Assembly: GCA_934725575.1 (NCBI GenBank)
Contig: CAKVCK010000016.1
Span: forward strand, 1-64,000
DNA: 64,000 bases
Direction of reading: 5' to 3'
Source: an uncultured Bacteroidales bacterium
Lineage (GTDB): Bacteria; Bacteroidota; Bacteroidia; Bacteroidales; UBA932
The position numbers and the translations under genes are program-made. The notes under the pieces were generated by a model. That model saw only the letters and a program-made list of their open reading frames with translations. It had not been told where the DNA came from and did not search any database. Shown one piece after another: positions 8,045-17,200 of the stretch; within the stretch, counting starts at the first letter, position 1; each line of letters starts with the position of its first letter.

Positions 8045-9454
8045 CTATTTTCCGATGCAAAAATGCTCGAAAATATTCCCCAGCACCTCGTCCGTGGTGA
8101 CTTCGCCGAGGATGGTGCCGAGGTGGTGGAGGGCTTGGCGGAGGTCTTCGGAGAGGATGTCGGGAGTCTGGCCGGCGGCGAGGGAACGTTTGACGTTTTC
8201 GAGGGATTCGGACGCTTTCATCAGGGCTTGGTAGTGCCTTAGGTTGGTGACGATTGTCTGGTCAGAATCCAAAGTTGCGGACTTTTGGGAGTCGGACAAC
8301 AGTTTGCGCAATTCATCAAGACCGAAACCAGTCTTGGCGGAAATATATAACTTAACTACTTTTTCATTAGGATTAGAAACAGAATTGTTGATTAGGCTAA
8401 CATTAATGTTATTACCCAAAACATCCACTTTATTCAGCAGAACGATCAACTTTTGTGACTTTACATCCAGATTTGAGACTATGTCAGAAATCGAATACTC
8501 GTTTTCTTCTTCGGAGGCGGTGACATCAAGCAGGGCAAGGACGATCGAGGCCTCGTTCATCTTCTTATACGAGCGGGAAATGCCGATCTTTTCGACCTCA
8601 TCTGAGGTTTCGCGGAGACCGGCGGTGTCGATAAAACGGAACAATGTGCCATCGATGGTCATTGTCTCCTCGATGGTGTCACGGGTGGTGCCGGCGATGT
8701 CGGAGACGATGGCGCGGTCGTCACAAAGGAGAGCGTTCAGGAGGGTACTCTTGCCGGCGTTGACAGCACCGACAATGGCAACTGGAACACCGTTGCGAAG
8801 GGCGTTGCCGTAGCGGAAGGAGTCTGTCAGCGAATGAATATGCCTGAGCGCGCCGTCCAGCAGGGCTGACAGTTCCCGGCGGCTGGCGAACTCGACATCT
8901 TCCTCGCTGAAATCCAGCTCCAGCTCCAATAGGGAGGTCATTTTCAGAAGTTCGTCGCGGAGGGTTTTCAGTTCTTTAGAGAAACCGCCCTTAAGCTGGC
9001 TGTAGGCGACCCTGTGGGCGGCGGCATTCTGGGCGGAGATCACGTCGGCGACGGCCTCGGCCTGAGCCAGATCCATCTTGCCGTTCACAAAGGCCCTTTG
9101 GGTGAACTCGCCTGGACCGGCCGGACGGGCTCCGGAGTCCACCAGGCGCTGAAGGAGCCTTTCCACAATGTACTTTGAGGAGTGGCTGGATATCTCAACG
9201 GAGTCTTCTCCGGTGTAGGAATGCGGTGCACGGAATACACTTACCAAGACGGTGTCCAGATCTGTGCCATCCGCCTCAAGCGCAACTCCATATCTAAGCC
9301 TGTAACCTTCAGTGTCTGAAATATTACCACCTTTGCATCTTATCACTTTGTCAGTGATGGAAAAGGAATCCTTTCCACTCATTCTGATGATGGCAATGGC
9401 ACCGGTTCCAGGGACGGTGGCGGGTGCGCAGATCGTGTCTTCTATGTTGAGCAT
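8045..9454 (-). CDS. mnmE: tRNA uridine-34 cmnm5 modification GTPase MnmE (TrmE)
   Basis: 469 aa, normal length. An N-terminal tetrahydrofolate-binding domain (to ~120) is followed by a helical domain with an inserted G domain: P-loop GAVNAGKS at ~229-236, switch I AGTTRD at ~254-259, DTAGL at ~276 and NKVD further on. The protein ends in FCIGK, whose Cys is the conserved C-terminal residue. With MnmG it installs the carboxymethylaminomethyl group at wobble U34. The 3' end faces the integrative element; the FCIGK codons are intact, so the element has not damaged the gene. Confidence 0.97.
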   Translation of the reverse strand: MLNIEDTICAPATVPGTGAIAIIRMSGKDSFSITDKVIRCKGGNISDTEGYRLRYGVALEADGTDLDTVLVSVFRAPHSYTGEDSVEISSHSSKYIVERLLQRLVDSGARPAGPGEFTQRAFVNGKMDLAQAEAVADVISAQNAAAHRVAYSQLKGGFSKELKTLRDELLKMTSLLELELDFSEEDVEFASRRELSALLDGALRHIHSLTDSFRYGNALRNGVPVAIVGAVNAGKSTLLNALLCDDRAIVSDIAGTTRDTIEETMTIDGTLFRFIDTAGLRETSDEVEKIGISRSYKKMNEASIVLALLDVTASEEENEYSISDIVSNLDVKSQKLIVLLNKVDVLGNNINVSLINNSVSNPNEKVVKLYISAKTGFGLDELRKLLSDSQKSATLDSDQTIVTNLRHYQALMKASESLENVKRSLAAGQTPDILSEDLRQALHHLGTILGEVTTDEVLGNIFEHFCIGK

Positions 9455-9468
9455 ATTCGTTCTTTTAT

Positions 9469-9491
9469 GTCCCTTCGGCAGGCTCAGGGAC
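9469..9491. repeat. REP-like palindrome
   Basis: gtccct and agggac enclose tcggcaggctc. The core (TGAGCCTGCCGAA on the minus strand) matches a second copy at 43397-43421 in the opposite orientation, whose outer stem differs but still pairs. It lies just upstream of mnmE. Confidence 0.6.
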
Positions 9492-9582
9492 CGATTATTA
9501 TTGCCTTCGGCTTACCTAATATGGGGCTACAATGCCTACTGATATAGACAAAAAAGTCCACCACCGAAGCGACAACAAAAGA

Positions 9583-9590
9583 CAAATTTA
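9583..9590 (-). promoter_or_regulatory. Candidate mnmE promoter (-7 box TAAATTTG)
   Basis: TAAATTTG on the minus strand matches the Bacteroidota -7 consensus TAnnTTTG, with a TTG about 20 bases upstream. It would give a leader of roughly 125 nt containing the REP-like palindrome. Confidence 0.45.
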
Positions 9591-9654
9591 TCAACATTCC
9601 CCAACATATTCAAGGAATAACCGACAAACTCGTGAAAACTCACTTCAAACTCGC

Positions 9655-9662
9655 TATCTTTG
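9655..9662 (+). promoter_or_regulatory. Candidate promoter of first MATE gene
   Basis: TATCTTTG, followed by C, matches the Bacteroidota -7 box TAnnTTTGC, 18 bases before the ATG at 9681. The -33 element is weak. Confidence 0.5.
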
Positions 9663-9680
9663 CACCGCAAAATCGACTCT

Positions 9681-11012
9681 ATGGCTCAGAATGACCTCAC
9701 CCAAGGCAGCATTCTCGGCAACATCCGGAAGTTTTCGCTGCCATATATGATGTCATATTTCCTGCAGATCCTCTACGGATTGGCGGATTTGTTCGTCATA
9801 GGGCAATACTGCGATGTCGCCAGCACGACGGCGGTGTCCAACGGCGCACAGATAATGCATATGTTCACCGTCGTCATCATCGGTCTTGCGATGGGCACGA
9901 CAGTCAGAATTGCCAGGGCGGTCGGCGCGGGCGACAAAGAAAACGCCGCCAGAACCATCGGCAACACATTCACGCTGTTCACCATAGTCGCAATCATCAC
10001 CACAGCGCTACTTTTAACCACTAACAGCGGCATTGTCAGCCTAATAGACACTCCGCAAGAGGCGGTCAAAGGCACAATCGATTATCTGCGAATATGCTTC
10101 ATCGGCATCCCGTTCATCATCGCCTACAACATCATCGCATCCATATTCAGAGGCCTTGGTGACTCGAAAAGTCCGATGTATTTCGTGATCGTGGCCTGTG
10201 TAGTCAACATCGCGCTCGACTACATATTCATAGGTCATTTCAAAATGGGAGCGACAGGCGCGGCACTCGGCACGACCTTGTCACAGGCTGTCAGCGTCAT
10301 CGTCGCGGCGATAATGATCAGAAAGAAGTCCCTGATGAGCATAACCCGCCGTGACCTAAGGCCTGAGCGGCGCACGATGGCAGGCATCCTCAAAACCGGC
10401 GTGCCAATCTCGCTTCAGGACGGATTCATACAGGTCGCGTTCATCGCCATCACGGTGATAGCGAACGGCAGGGGACTGAACGATGCCGCTGCGGTTGGAA
10501 TAGTGGAAAAATTTATCGGCCTGCTCTTCATTGTCCCTTCTGCGATGCTGGCGACGGTCTCGGCGATGGCAGCACAGAACATAGGCGCGAAAAAGCCGGA
10601 AAGGGCCAGAAAGACAATGAAATATTCAATTGCGATCGCGGTGGGATTCGGCACTGTAGCATCCATTATACTCCAATTCATTCCTGAATATGCCGTAAGA
10701 ATATTCACGAGCGACAGCAGTGTTATCACCCTCGGCGGCCAGTACCTGAAAGGCTACGTGTGGGACTGCATATTCGCCGGCATCCATTTCTGCTTCAGCG
10801 GCTTCTTCACCGCCTGCGGCTATTCCATCGTCTCGTTCATACACAACGTCATATCAATCACGTGCGCCCGCATCCCTTTGTCCTATCTGACTTCCATTGA
10901 ATATCCCGACACGCTCTTCCCGATGGGCCTTGCATCCCCCGCCGGCTCGCTTCTCTCCGTCATCATCTGCGTCACTGTTTACATAGTGACGCGCCGGAAA
11001 GAAAAACTGTAA
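9681..11012 (+). CDS. MATE-family multidrug/cation exporter
   Basis: 443 aa, about twelve hydrophobic segments throughout. It begins MAQNDLTQGSILGNIRKFSLPYMMSYFLQILYGLADLFVIG, the standard MatE opening, and the second half repeats the fold (MAGILKTGVPISLQDGFIQVAFIAI). The ATG at 9681 is chosen over an upstream TTG at 9660, which lies in the promoter. MATE proteins export drugs, dyes or metabolites in exchange for Na+ or H+ across the inner membrane; the substrate cannot be deduced. A second, different MATE gene follows with its own promoter. Confidence 0.93.
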   Translation: MAQNDLTQGSILGNIRKFSLPYMMSYFLQILYGLADLFVIGQYCDVASTTAVSNGAQIMHMFTVVIIGLAMGTTVRIARAVGAGDKENAARTIGNTFTLFTIVAIITTALLLTTNSGIVSLIDTPQEAVKGTIDYLRICFIGIPFIIAYNIIASIFRGLGDSKSPMYFVIVACVVNIALDYIFIGHFKMGATGAALGTTLSQAVSVIVAAIMIRKKSLMSITRRDLRPERRTMAGILKTGVPISLQDGFIQVAFIAITVIANGRGLNDAAAVGIVEKFIGLLFIVPSAMLATVSAMAAQNIGAKKPERARKTMKYSIAIAVGFGTVASIILQFIPEYAVRIFTSDSSVITLGGQYLKGYVWDCIFAGIHFCFSGFFTACGYSIVSFIHNVISITCARIPLSYLTSIEYPDTLFPMGLASPAGSLLSVIICVTVYIVTRRKEKL

Positions 11013-11065
11013 CGCCTACTTATTCCCGAACTTCACAAAAATTCTTTATCTGAATATATTTGGCC

Positions 11066-11073
11066 TATCTTTG
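11066..11073 (+). promoter_or_regulatory. Candidate promoter of second MATE gene
   Basis: TATCTTTG followed by C is a perfect TAnnTTTGC box. It lies 112 bases before the ATG at 11185, implying a leader near 100 nt that includes a small gattag...ctaatc inverted repeat. Confidence 0.5.
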
Positions 11074-11184
11074 CAGCCCGATTAGAGAAGTGGGCTAATC
11101 ACAAAGATGAGAGCAAACTCTTCGAGCGCGGGATAAGGTATGTGTGCAAGTAATTGCCTACTTGCGAAAAAAACTGAACGAACA

Positions 11185-12543
11185 ATGAAAAGAGACGCCA
11201 TCGATTTCGGTTCCGACAGCATTCCGGGACTCTTCAGGAAAATATTCATTCCTACTTTGATAGGAATGGCCTGTATGGCAGTGATGACGACCATCGACGG
11301 GGTGTTCGTCGGGCACGGAGTGGGGAGCGACGCGCTCGCCGCGGTCAACATATTCGCACCTTTCTGGATGATTATGACCGGGTTGGGGATGCTGTTCGGC
11401 ATCGGCTGCTCGGTCGTTTCTTCCGTCCATCTTTCCCAAGGCAACGAGAAGGCGGCCCGAATAAATATGACGCAGACGTTGATTTTCGGAGTGCTGGTCA
11501 CTGTGGGACTGACGCTTCTGGTCCAGAGCCACAGCACCAAGAGCGCCTATCTTCTCGGCTCGTCTGACAGGCTTCTACCGTTCGTTCTTGACTATCAGAA
11601 ATGGCTTTCCCTCGCATTCTGCGCATTGTTCCTCCAGTCGGTCGGACTATTGATCATCCGTCTGGACGGCTCGCCGAAGTACGCGTCCGCAGCGGCTGCT
11701 ATTCCGTCCGTCGTCAATGTCATCCTTGACTATATGTTCCTGTTCGTCCTTGACAAAGGACTGGAAGGAGTAGCCATAGCCACTTCGATCGGTTGCTGGA
11801 CCGGAGGGCTTATGGTGCTGTTTTACATAGTGTTCCTGTCCAAGACAATGAGACTCTACCCATTGAAGATCTCGTGGAAAAGCCTCTGCCTGTCGTTGCG
11901 CAACCTGAGGTACCAATTCCGCCTCGGACTGTCTGCTTTCCTTGGCGAGATCAGCATCTCGATGCTTATGTTCGTGGGAAACTATGTGTTTATGAAATAT
12001 TTAGGTGAAGACGGTGTGGCTGCGTTCTCCATCGCTTGCTACATTATGCCGTTCATCTTTATGACCGGAAACGCGATCTCGCAATCCGCGCAGCCTATCA
12101 TCAGTTTCAACCACGGAGCAAGGAACCGCAGCCGTGTGCTTGAGGCCCGTAAAGTTGCCCTGCTCACGGCCTTTGTACTCGGAATCGTGGTCTCATTGGC
12201 CTTGGCCTTCGGAATCAGTTATGCGGCCGCCCTGTTCCTAAGCAAGGATGCACCGGCATATTCAATAGCGGCTCACGGTGTGCCTCTGATGGCGATCGGG
12301 TTCACATTGTCTATTGTGAACGTGGCTGCCATAGGCTATTACCAAAGCGTGGAGCGGGCGCTTCCGGCGACCATATTCTCGCTTTCGCGCGGTGTGATAT
12401 TCCTTGTCCCTTGCTTTCTTGTCATTCCTCTTTTTGCCGGGGTAAAAGGGATTTGGCTAGCACTGCCGGCGACAGAGGCACTTACTTTCCTGACGATTGT
12501 TTCTTTCGGTCTTTTAAGAAAGCGCCAGAATGCAAGGCGGTGA
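11185..12543 (+). CDS. MATE-family efflux transporter
   Basis: 452 aa from MKRDAIDFGSDSIPGLFRKIFIPTLIG; an in-frame ATG at 11140 would add 15 atypical residues. About twelve transmembrane segments in two six-helix halves. It belongs to a MATE branch distinct from its upstream neighbour, with little identity beyond the fold, so this is not a recent duplication. Inner-membrane exporter, substrate unknown; other MATE genes of this kind are often annotated MepA-like. No regulator is encoded nearby. Confidence 0.92.
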   Translation: MKRDAIDFGSDSIPGLFRKIFIPTLIGMACMAVMTTIDGVFVGHGVGSDALAAVNIFAPFWMIMTGLGMLFGIGCSVVSSVHLSQGNEKAARINMTQTLIFGVLVTVGLTLLVQSHSTKSAYLLGSSDRLLPFVLDYQKWLSLAFCALFLQSVGLLIIRLDGSPKYASAAAAIPSVVNVILDYMFLFVLDKGLEGVAIATSIGCWTGGLMVLFYIVFLSKTMRLYPLKISWKSLCLSLRNLRYQFRLGLSAFLGEISISMLMFVGNYVFMKYLGEDGVAAFSIACYIMPFIFMTGNAISQSAQPIISFNHGARNRSRVLEARKVALLTAFVLGIVVSLALAFGISYAAALFLSKDAPAYSIAAHGVPLMAIGFTLSIVNVAAIGYYQSVERALPATIFSLSRGVIFLVPCFLVIPLFAGVKGIWLALPATEALTFLTIVSFGLLRKRQNARR

Positions 12544-12589
12544 ATTTATATTCATTGAATATTTTGCCGCTTATTCCCATTTTTTTGCG

Positions 12590-12736
12590 TACATTTGCAA
12601 AACAAACGAACTTCCTTATGCTTGATGTGACTTTAATACCTTTGAGCTGCGGTGCGTCCCAGGATGCACAGTGGGAATGTTCTTCCATTGACTTTCACCG
12701 ACCATTTCATCACTGTTTGAGATGGTCGTTTTTTTT
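12590..12736 (+). ncRNA. Candidate small transcript or attenuator leader
   Basis: TACATTTG (12590-12597, then C) is a good -7 box with a TTTTG about 25 bases upstream. 100 bases further, cgaccat (12699-12705) and atggtcg (12722-12728) form a stem followed by eight T (12729-12736), a clear intrinsic terminator. The ~130-nt product could be a small RNA, or the prematurely ended leader of carAB, for which no other promoter is visible. A short ORF from the ATG at 12617 (MLDVTLIPLSCGASQDAQW) is open through the terminator; its reality is doubtful. Confidence 0.4.
12699..12736 (+). terminator. Intrinsic terminator upstream of carA
   Basis: A 7-bp stem, a 16-nt loop region that can pair further, and T8. 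It lies between the second MATE gene and carA. Confidence 0.65.
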
Positions 12737-12807
12737 GAATGCCCCAGTTCCCTCACAGTCACCTGAACAAGGAAACGGAGGCACGCAGTGCCGACAGGGC
12801 CTCCCAG

Positions 12808-13052
12808 CGAGGGAGGCGGTGGAGGGTGGCGCTCCCTCGGGAGCTGTCACGAAGTGACTGAGGGGTGGAAGGTAATGAGGCACGAATGTGCCTCCCGGCG
12901 AGGGAGGCGGTGGAGGGTGGCGCTCCCTCGGGAGCTGTCACGAAGTGACTGAGGGGTGGAAGGTAATGAGGCACGAATGTGCCTCCCAGGCGAGGGAGGC
13001 GGTGGAGGGTGGCGCTCCCACCGGGAGCTGGCGCGAAGCGACTGAGGGGTGG
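12808..13052. repeat. Tandem hairpin repeat, three units of ~91 bp
   Basis: Units begin at 12808, 12899 and 12991 (the last is partial). Each unit folds into several hairpins: gctccctcgggagc, gtcacgaagtgac, gcacgaatgtgc and, at the unit junction, gcctccc/gggaggc. The third unit changes gtcacgaagtgac to ggcgcgaagcgac, keeping the inner CAC/GTG pairing as CGC/GCG, a compensatory change that suggests the fold matters. No ORF is credible across it. It fills most of the gap before carA. Confidence 0.75.
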
Positions 13053-13121
13053 ATAAAGTTGAAAAGTCTGTTATTAGGAAAAAGTTGGATTTAGTTATAA
13101 GTCAAAATTATTGACAAGGAA

Positions 13122-14198
13122 ATGAAATCAAGAAAAGGCGCGACATTAAAGTTGGAGAACGGAGCGGAGTTCCGCGGATTCTCCTTCGGCTACGACGGCC
13201 CAGCTGACGGCGAAGTCGTCTTCTCGACCGCGATGGTAGGCTATCCGGAAAGCCTTACGGACCCTTCCTATTCAGGGCAGATACTCTGTGTTACCTACCC
13301 ATTGATAGGTAATTACGGAGTTCCACAGGAAGGAGCGGATGAACTGGGTATCTCGAAGAATTTCGAATCGGAAAAGATCTGGGTGAGGGGAGTCGTCATA
13401 AGCGACTATTCCTTCGACTACAGCCACTGGGATGCGGTCAAAAGCCTCGACGAATGGCTGAAAGAGCAGAAGATTCCGGGAATATTCGGAATCGACACCC
13501 GTGCCGTGACGCAGCTTCTCCGCGAGAAGGGCTCGATGCTCGGAATGATCGTTCCGGACGGCGTCGAGAAGGATTTCCCGATCGATGACCCTAACCTCGC
13601 CAATCAGATCGCCATCGTAAGTTGCAAGGATGTCATTGAATATGGAAGCGGCTCCAAGACTGTCGTGATGGTGGATTGCGGAGTCAAGCACAACATCCTC
13701 AGATGCTTTATGGACAGAGGAGTGAAGGTCGTCAGAGTGCCTTGGGACTACGATTTCAACACCTTGGACTACGACGGACTCTTCATTTCGAACGGCCCTG
13801 GCAACCCACAGTTCTGCAATGTAACCGTCGCGAACCTTCGCAAGGCGATGGAAGGCGACAAGCCTATTTTCGGAATATGTATGGGTAACCAGTTGCTCGC
13901 CAGAGCCGGTGGAGCCAACACCTATAAATTAAAGTACGGCCACCGTAGCCACAACCAGCCTGTCCGTATGGTCGGCACGAACCGCTGCTTCATCACCTCG
14001 CAGAACCACGGATTCGCCGTGGACGACAAGACTCTCGGTGCTGACTGGGAGCCGTGGTTCGTCAACATGAACGACGGCACCAACGAAGGCATCCGTCACA
14101 AGACCAAGCCTTTCTGCTCGGTTCAGTTCCATCCGGAGGCCTCCAGCGGCCCGACCGACACCAATTTCCTGTTCGACGAGTTCATCAGCAAACTGTAA
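13122..14198 (+). CDS. carA: Carbamoyl-phosphate synthase small subunit
   Basis: 358 aa, usual length. The N-terminal CPSase_sm_chain domain (LENGAEFRGFSFGYDG...) is followed by a class I glutamine amidotransferase: GICMGNQ with nucleophile Cys253, and FHPEAS with His337 and Glu339. It hydrolyses glutamine and channels ammonia to CarB, feeding pyrimidine and arginine synthesis. The oxyanion-loop sequence is GICMGNQ rather than the commoner GICLGHQ. carB follows 18 bases later. The only promoter-like signal upstream is at 12590, beyond a terminator. Confidence 0.97.
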   Translation: MKSRKGATLKLENGAEFRGFSFGYDGPADGEVVFSTAMVGYPESLTDPSYSGQILCVTYPLIGNYGVPQEGADELGISKNFESEKIWVRGVVISDYSFDYSHWDAVKSLDEWLKEQKIPGIFGIDTRAVTQLLREKGSMLGMIVPDGVEKDFPIDDPNLANQIAIVSCKDVIEYGSGSKTVVMVDCGVKHNILRCFMDRGVKVVRVPWDYDFNTLDYDGLFISNGPGNPQFCNVTVANLRKAMEGDKPIFGICMGNQLLARAGGANTYKLKYGHRSHNQPVRMVGTNRCFITSQNHGFAVDDKTLGADWEPWFVNMNDGTNEGIRHKTKPFCSVQFHPEASSGPTDTNFLFDEFISKL

Positions 14199-14216
14199 TT
14201 TCGCAAGAGTAAGGTT

Positions 14217-17200
14217 ATGAAAAACACGAACATAAAGAAAGTCCTGATCCTTGGATCGGGCGCGCTCAAGATCGGTCAGGCCGGAGAGTTTGACTACTCA
14301 GGCTCACAGGCTCTGAAGGCTCTCCGCGAGGAAGGCATCGAGACAGTCCTAATCAATCCTAACATCGCTACAGTACAGACATCGGAAGGTGTGGCCGACA
14401 AGATCTACTTCCTGCCTGTAACTCCGTTCTTCGTTGAGAAGGTCATCGCGAAGGAACAGCCCCAAGGCATTCTCCTCTCGTTCGGTGGCCAGACAGCACT
14501 GAACTGCGGCGTGGAACTGTACGAGAACGGCATTCTGGACAAGTACAATGTTCAGGTGCTCGGAACTCCGGTTCAGGCGATTATGGACACAGAAGATCGT
14601 GACCTCTTCATCAAGAAACTCGATGAAATCGGTGTCAAGACAATCAAGTCGCACCCAGCCTCCAACATCGAGGAGGCGCGCAAGGCCGCCCACGAACTTG
14701 GCTTCCCGCTCATCGTCCGTGCGGCCTACGCCCTCGGCGGACTCGGATCAGGATTCTGCGACAACGACGAGCAGCTTGACGAACTCTGCGAGAAAGCCTT
14801 CTCTTTCTCCCCGCAAGTGCTTGTGGAAAAATCACTTAAGGGCTGGAAGGAGATTGAATATGAAGTTGTGCGCGACCGTTACGACAACTGTATCACGGTC
14901 TGCAATATGGAGAACTTCGACCCGCTCGGAATCCACACCGGAGAGAGCATCGTCGTGGCTCCGTCCCAGACTTTGTCCAACAACGATTACTATTTCCTGC
15001 GCGAACTCTCAATCAAGATTGTCCGTCACATCGGAATAGTGGGTGAGTGCAACGTGCAGTACGCCTACGATCCTGACGCTATGGACTACCGCGTCATCGA
15101 GGTGAACGCACGTCTGAGCCGATCCTCGGCCCTGGCCTCCAAAGCCACCGGCTATCCGCTCGCTTTCGTGGCTGCGAAACTCGGTCTCGGCTACGGATTG
15201 TTCGACCTTAAGAACTCCGTCACAAAGACCACTCCGGCATTCTTCGAGCCAGCTCTTGACTACATCGTCTGCAAGATTCCTCGTTGGGACCTCAGCAAAT
15301 TCCACGGTGTTTCCCGCAAGATCGGTTCTTCTATGAAGTCCGTCGGCGAGGTAATGGCCATCGGCCGCAGCTTTGAGGAGGCCATCCAGAAAGGCCTCAG
15401 GATGATAGGTCAGGGAGCGCACGGATTCGTAGGCAACAAGGAATTTCAGGTCGCTGACGTGGACGAGGCCCTCCGCGAGCCTACCGACAAGCGTATATTC
15501 GTGATCTCCAAGGCTATGCGTGCCGGCTACACTGTGGATCAGATCCACGACCTCACCAAGATCGACAAATGGTTCCTGAACAAGCTGGAGAACATCGTCA
15601 AGACCTACGAGGATATGAACTCGTACGACAAGATCGAGGATATGCCGACTGAACTCCTCCGCCTCGCCAAGCAGGAAGGCTTCTCAGACTTCCAGATCCA
15701 GAGAGCGGTTTGGAAGGACAGCGGAGCCGTCGCCGCCAATATGGACAAGGTCCGTGAATATAGAAAGTCTCTCGGCATAGTCCCTGTCGTCAAGCAGATA
15801 GACACCCTCGCAGCCGAATTTCCGGCACAAACGAACTACCTTTACCTGACATACAACGGCACAAAGAGTGACATTGAATATGAGAACGACGGCAAGTCCG
15901 TTATTGTTCTTGGCTCGGGAGCCTACAGGATCGGATCCTCAGTTGAGTTCGACTGGTGCTCAGTGACCTGCCTCCAGACAATCCAGAAGCAAGGGTATAG
16001 GGGAGTGCTGATCAACTACAACCCAGAGACAGTCTCCACCGACTACGATATGTGCGACAGGCTCTATTTCGATGAGCTTACCTTTGAAAGGGTTATGGAC
16101 ATCATCGACCTTGAGAATCCGCACGGAGTCGTTGTCTCTGTGGGTGGTCAGATTCCTAACAACCTTGCCCTCAAACTTCACAAACATAATGTTCCGATTC
16201 TCGGCACGGCCGCCGAGGACATCGACAAGGCCGAGGACCGTCACAAGTTCTCAAGCATTGTTGACAGCCTCGGTGTCGATCAGCCGGAATGGAGTGAGCT
16301 TACCACCGTTGATGAGGTTGACAACTTCATCAAGAAAGTCGGCTTCCCTGTCCTCGTCAGACCGTCCTACGTACTTTCCGGAGCCGCAATGAACGTCTGC
16401 CACGATGAGGAGAAGCTCCGTCATTTCCTGAGCCTTGCGGCGGAAGTCTCTCAGGAACATCCGGTTGTCATCAGCAAATTCTATATGCGGAGCAAGGAGA
16501 TTGAGTTCGACGCTGTCGCCGACAATGGTGAGATCCTCGCCTATGCGATCTCGGAGCACATTGAATATGCCGGTGTACATTCAGGTGATGCCACCATCCA
16601 GTTCCCGCCGCAGAAACTCTACGTCGAGACCGTGCGCAGGATCAAGAAGATCGCCCGTGCCATCGCCGGCGCGCTCAGCATCTCCGGTCCATTCAACATC
16701 CAGTTCCTCGCCCGTGAGAACGCCATCAAGGTCATCGAGTGTAACTTACGAGCATCCAGGAGTTTCCCGTTCGTATCCAAGGTCCTGAAGATCGATTTCA
16801 TCGAGCTGGCCACAAAGGTTATGCTCGGTCTCCATCCTGCCGCTCCACAGAAGAGTGCCTTCGACCTTGACTATGTAGGTGTGAAATCCTCACAGTTCTC
16901 GTTCGCAAGACTTGAGGAGGCGGATCCGATGCTTGGAGTGGATATGTCTTCGACCGGAGAGGTAGGTTGCTTGGGCGATGACCTTAACGAGGCTTTGCTC
17001 AAGTCTGTGCTTTCAGTCGGCCAGAGGATTCCGGAGAAGAGGGTTCTACTTTCGACAGGTGATCCGCTTCAGAAGGCTGATATGCTGAGGGCCTGCCGTC
17101 TTCTCGTCGAGAAGGGGTACGAACTTTACGCCACCGGTGGTACATACAAGTATCTTGTAGAGAACAGTGTGCCTGCTACGAAGGTACTTTGGCCAAGCGA

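Noticed and set aside
12600..12736. SRP RNA, 6S RNA or known riboswitch
   Set aside because: The conserved SRP apical sequence is absent and I could not match the stretch to a known riboswitch or 6S fold by eye.
12617..12857. Small protein upstream of carA
   Set aside because: The frame runs through a strong intrinsic terminator and into the hairpin repeats; more likely non-coding.
12808..13052. CRISPR array
   Set aside because: Repeats are tandem with no unique spacers and fold into nested hairpins; no cas genes are near.
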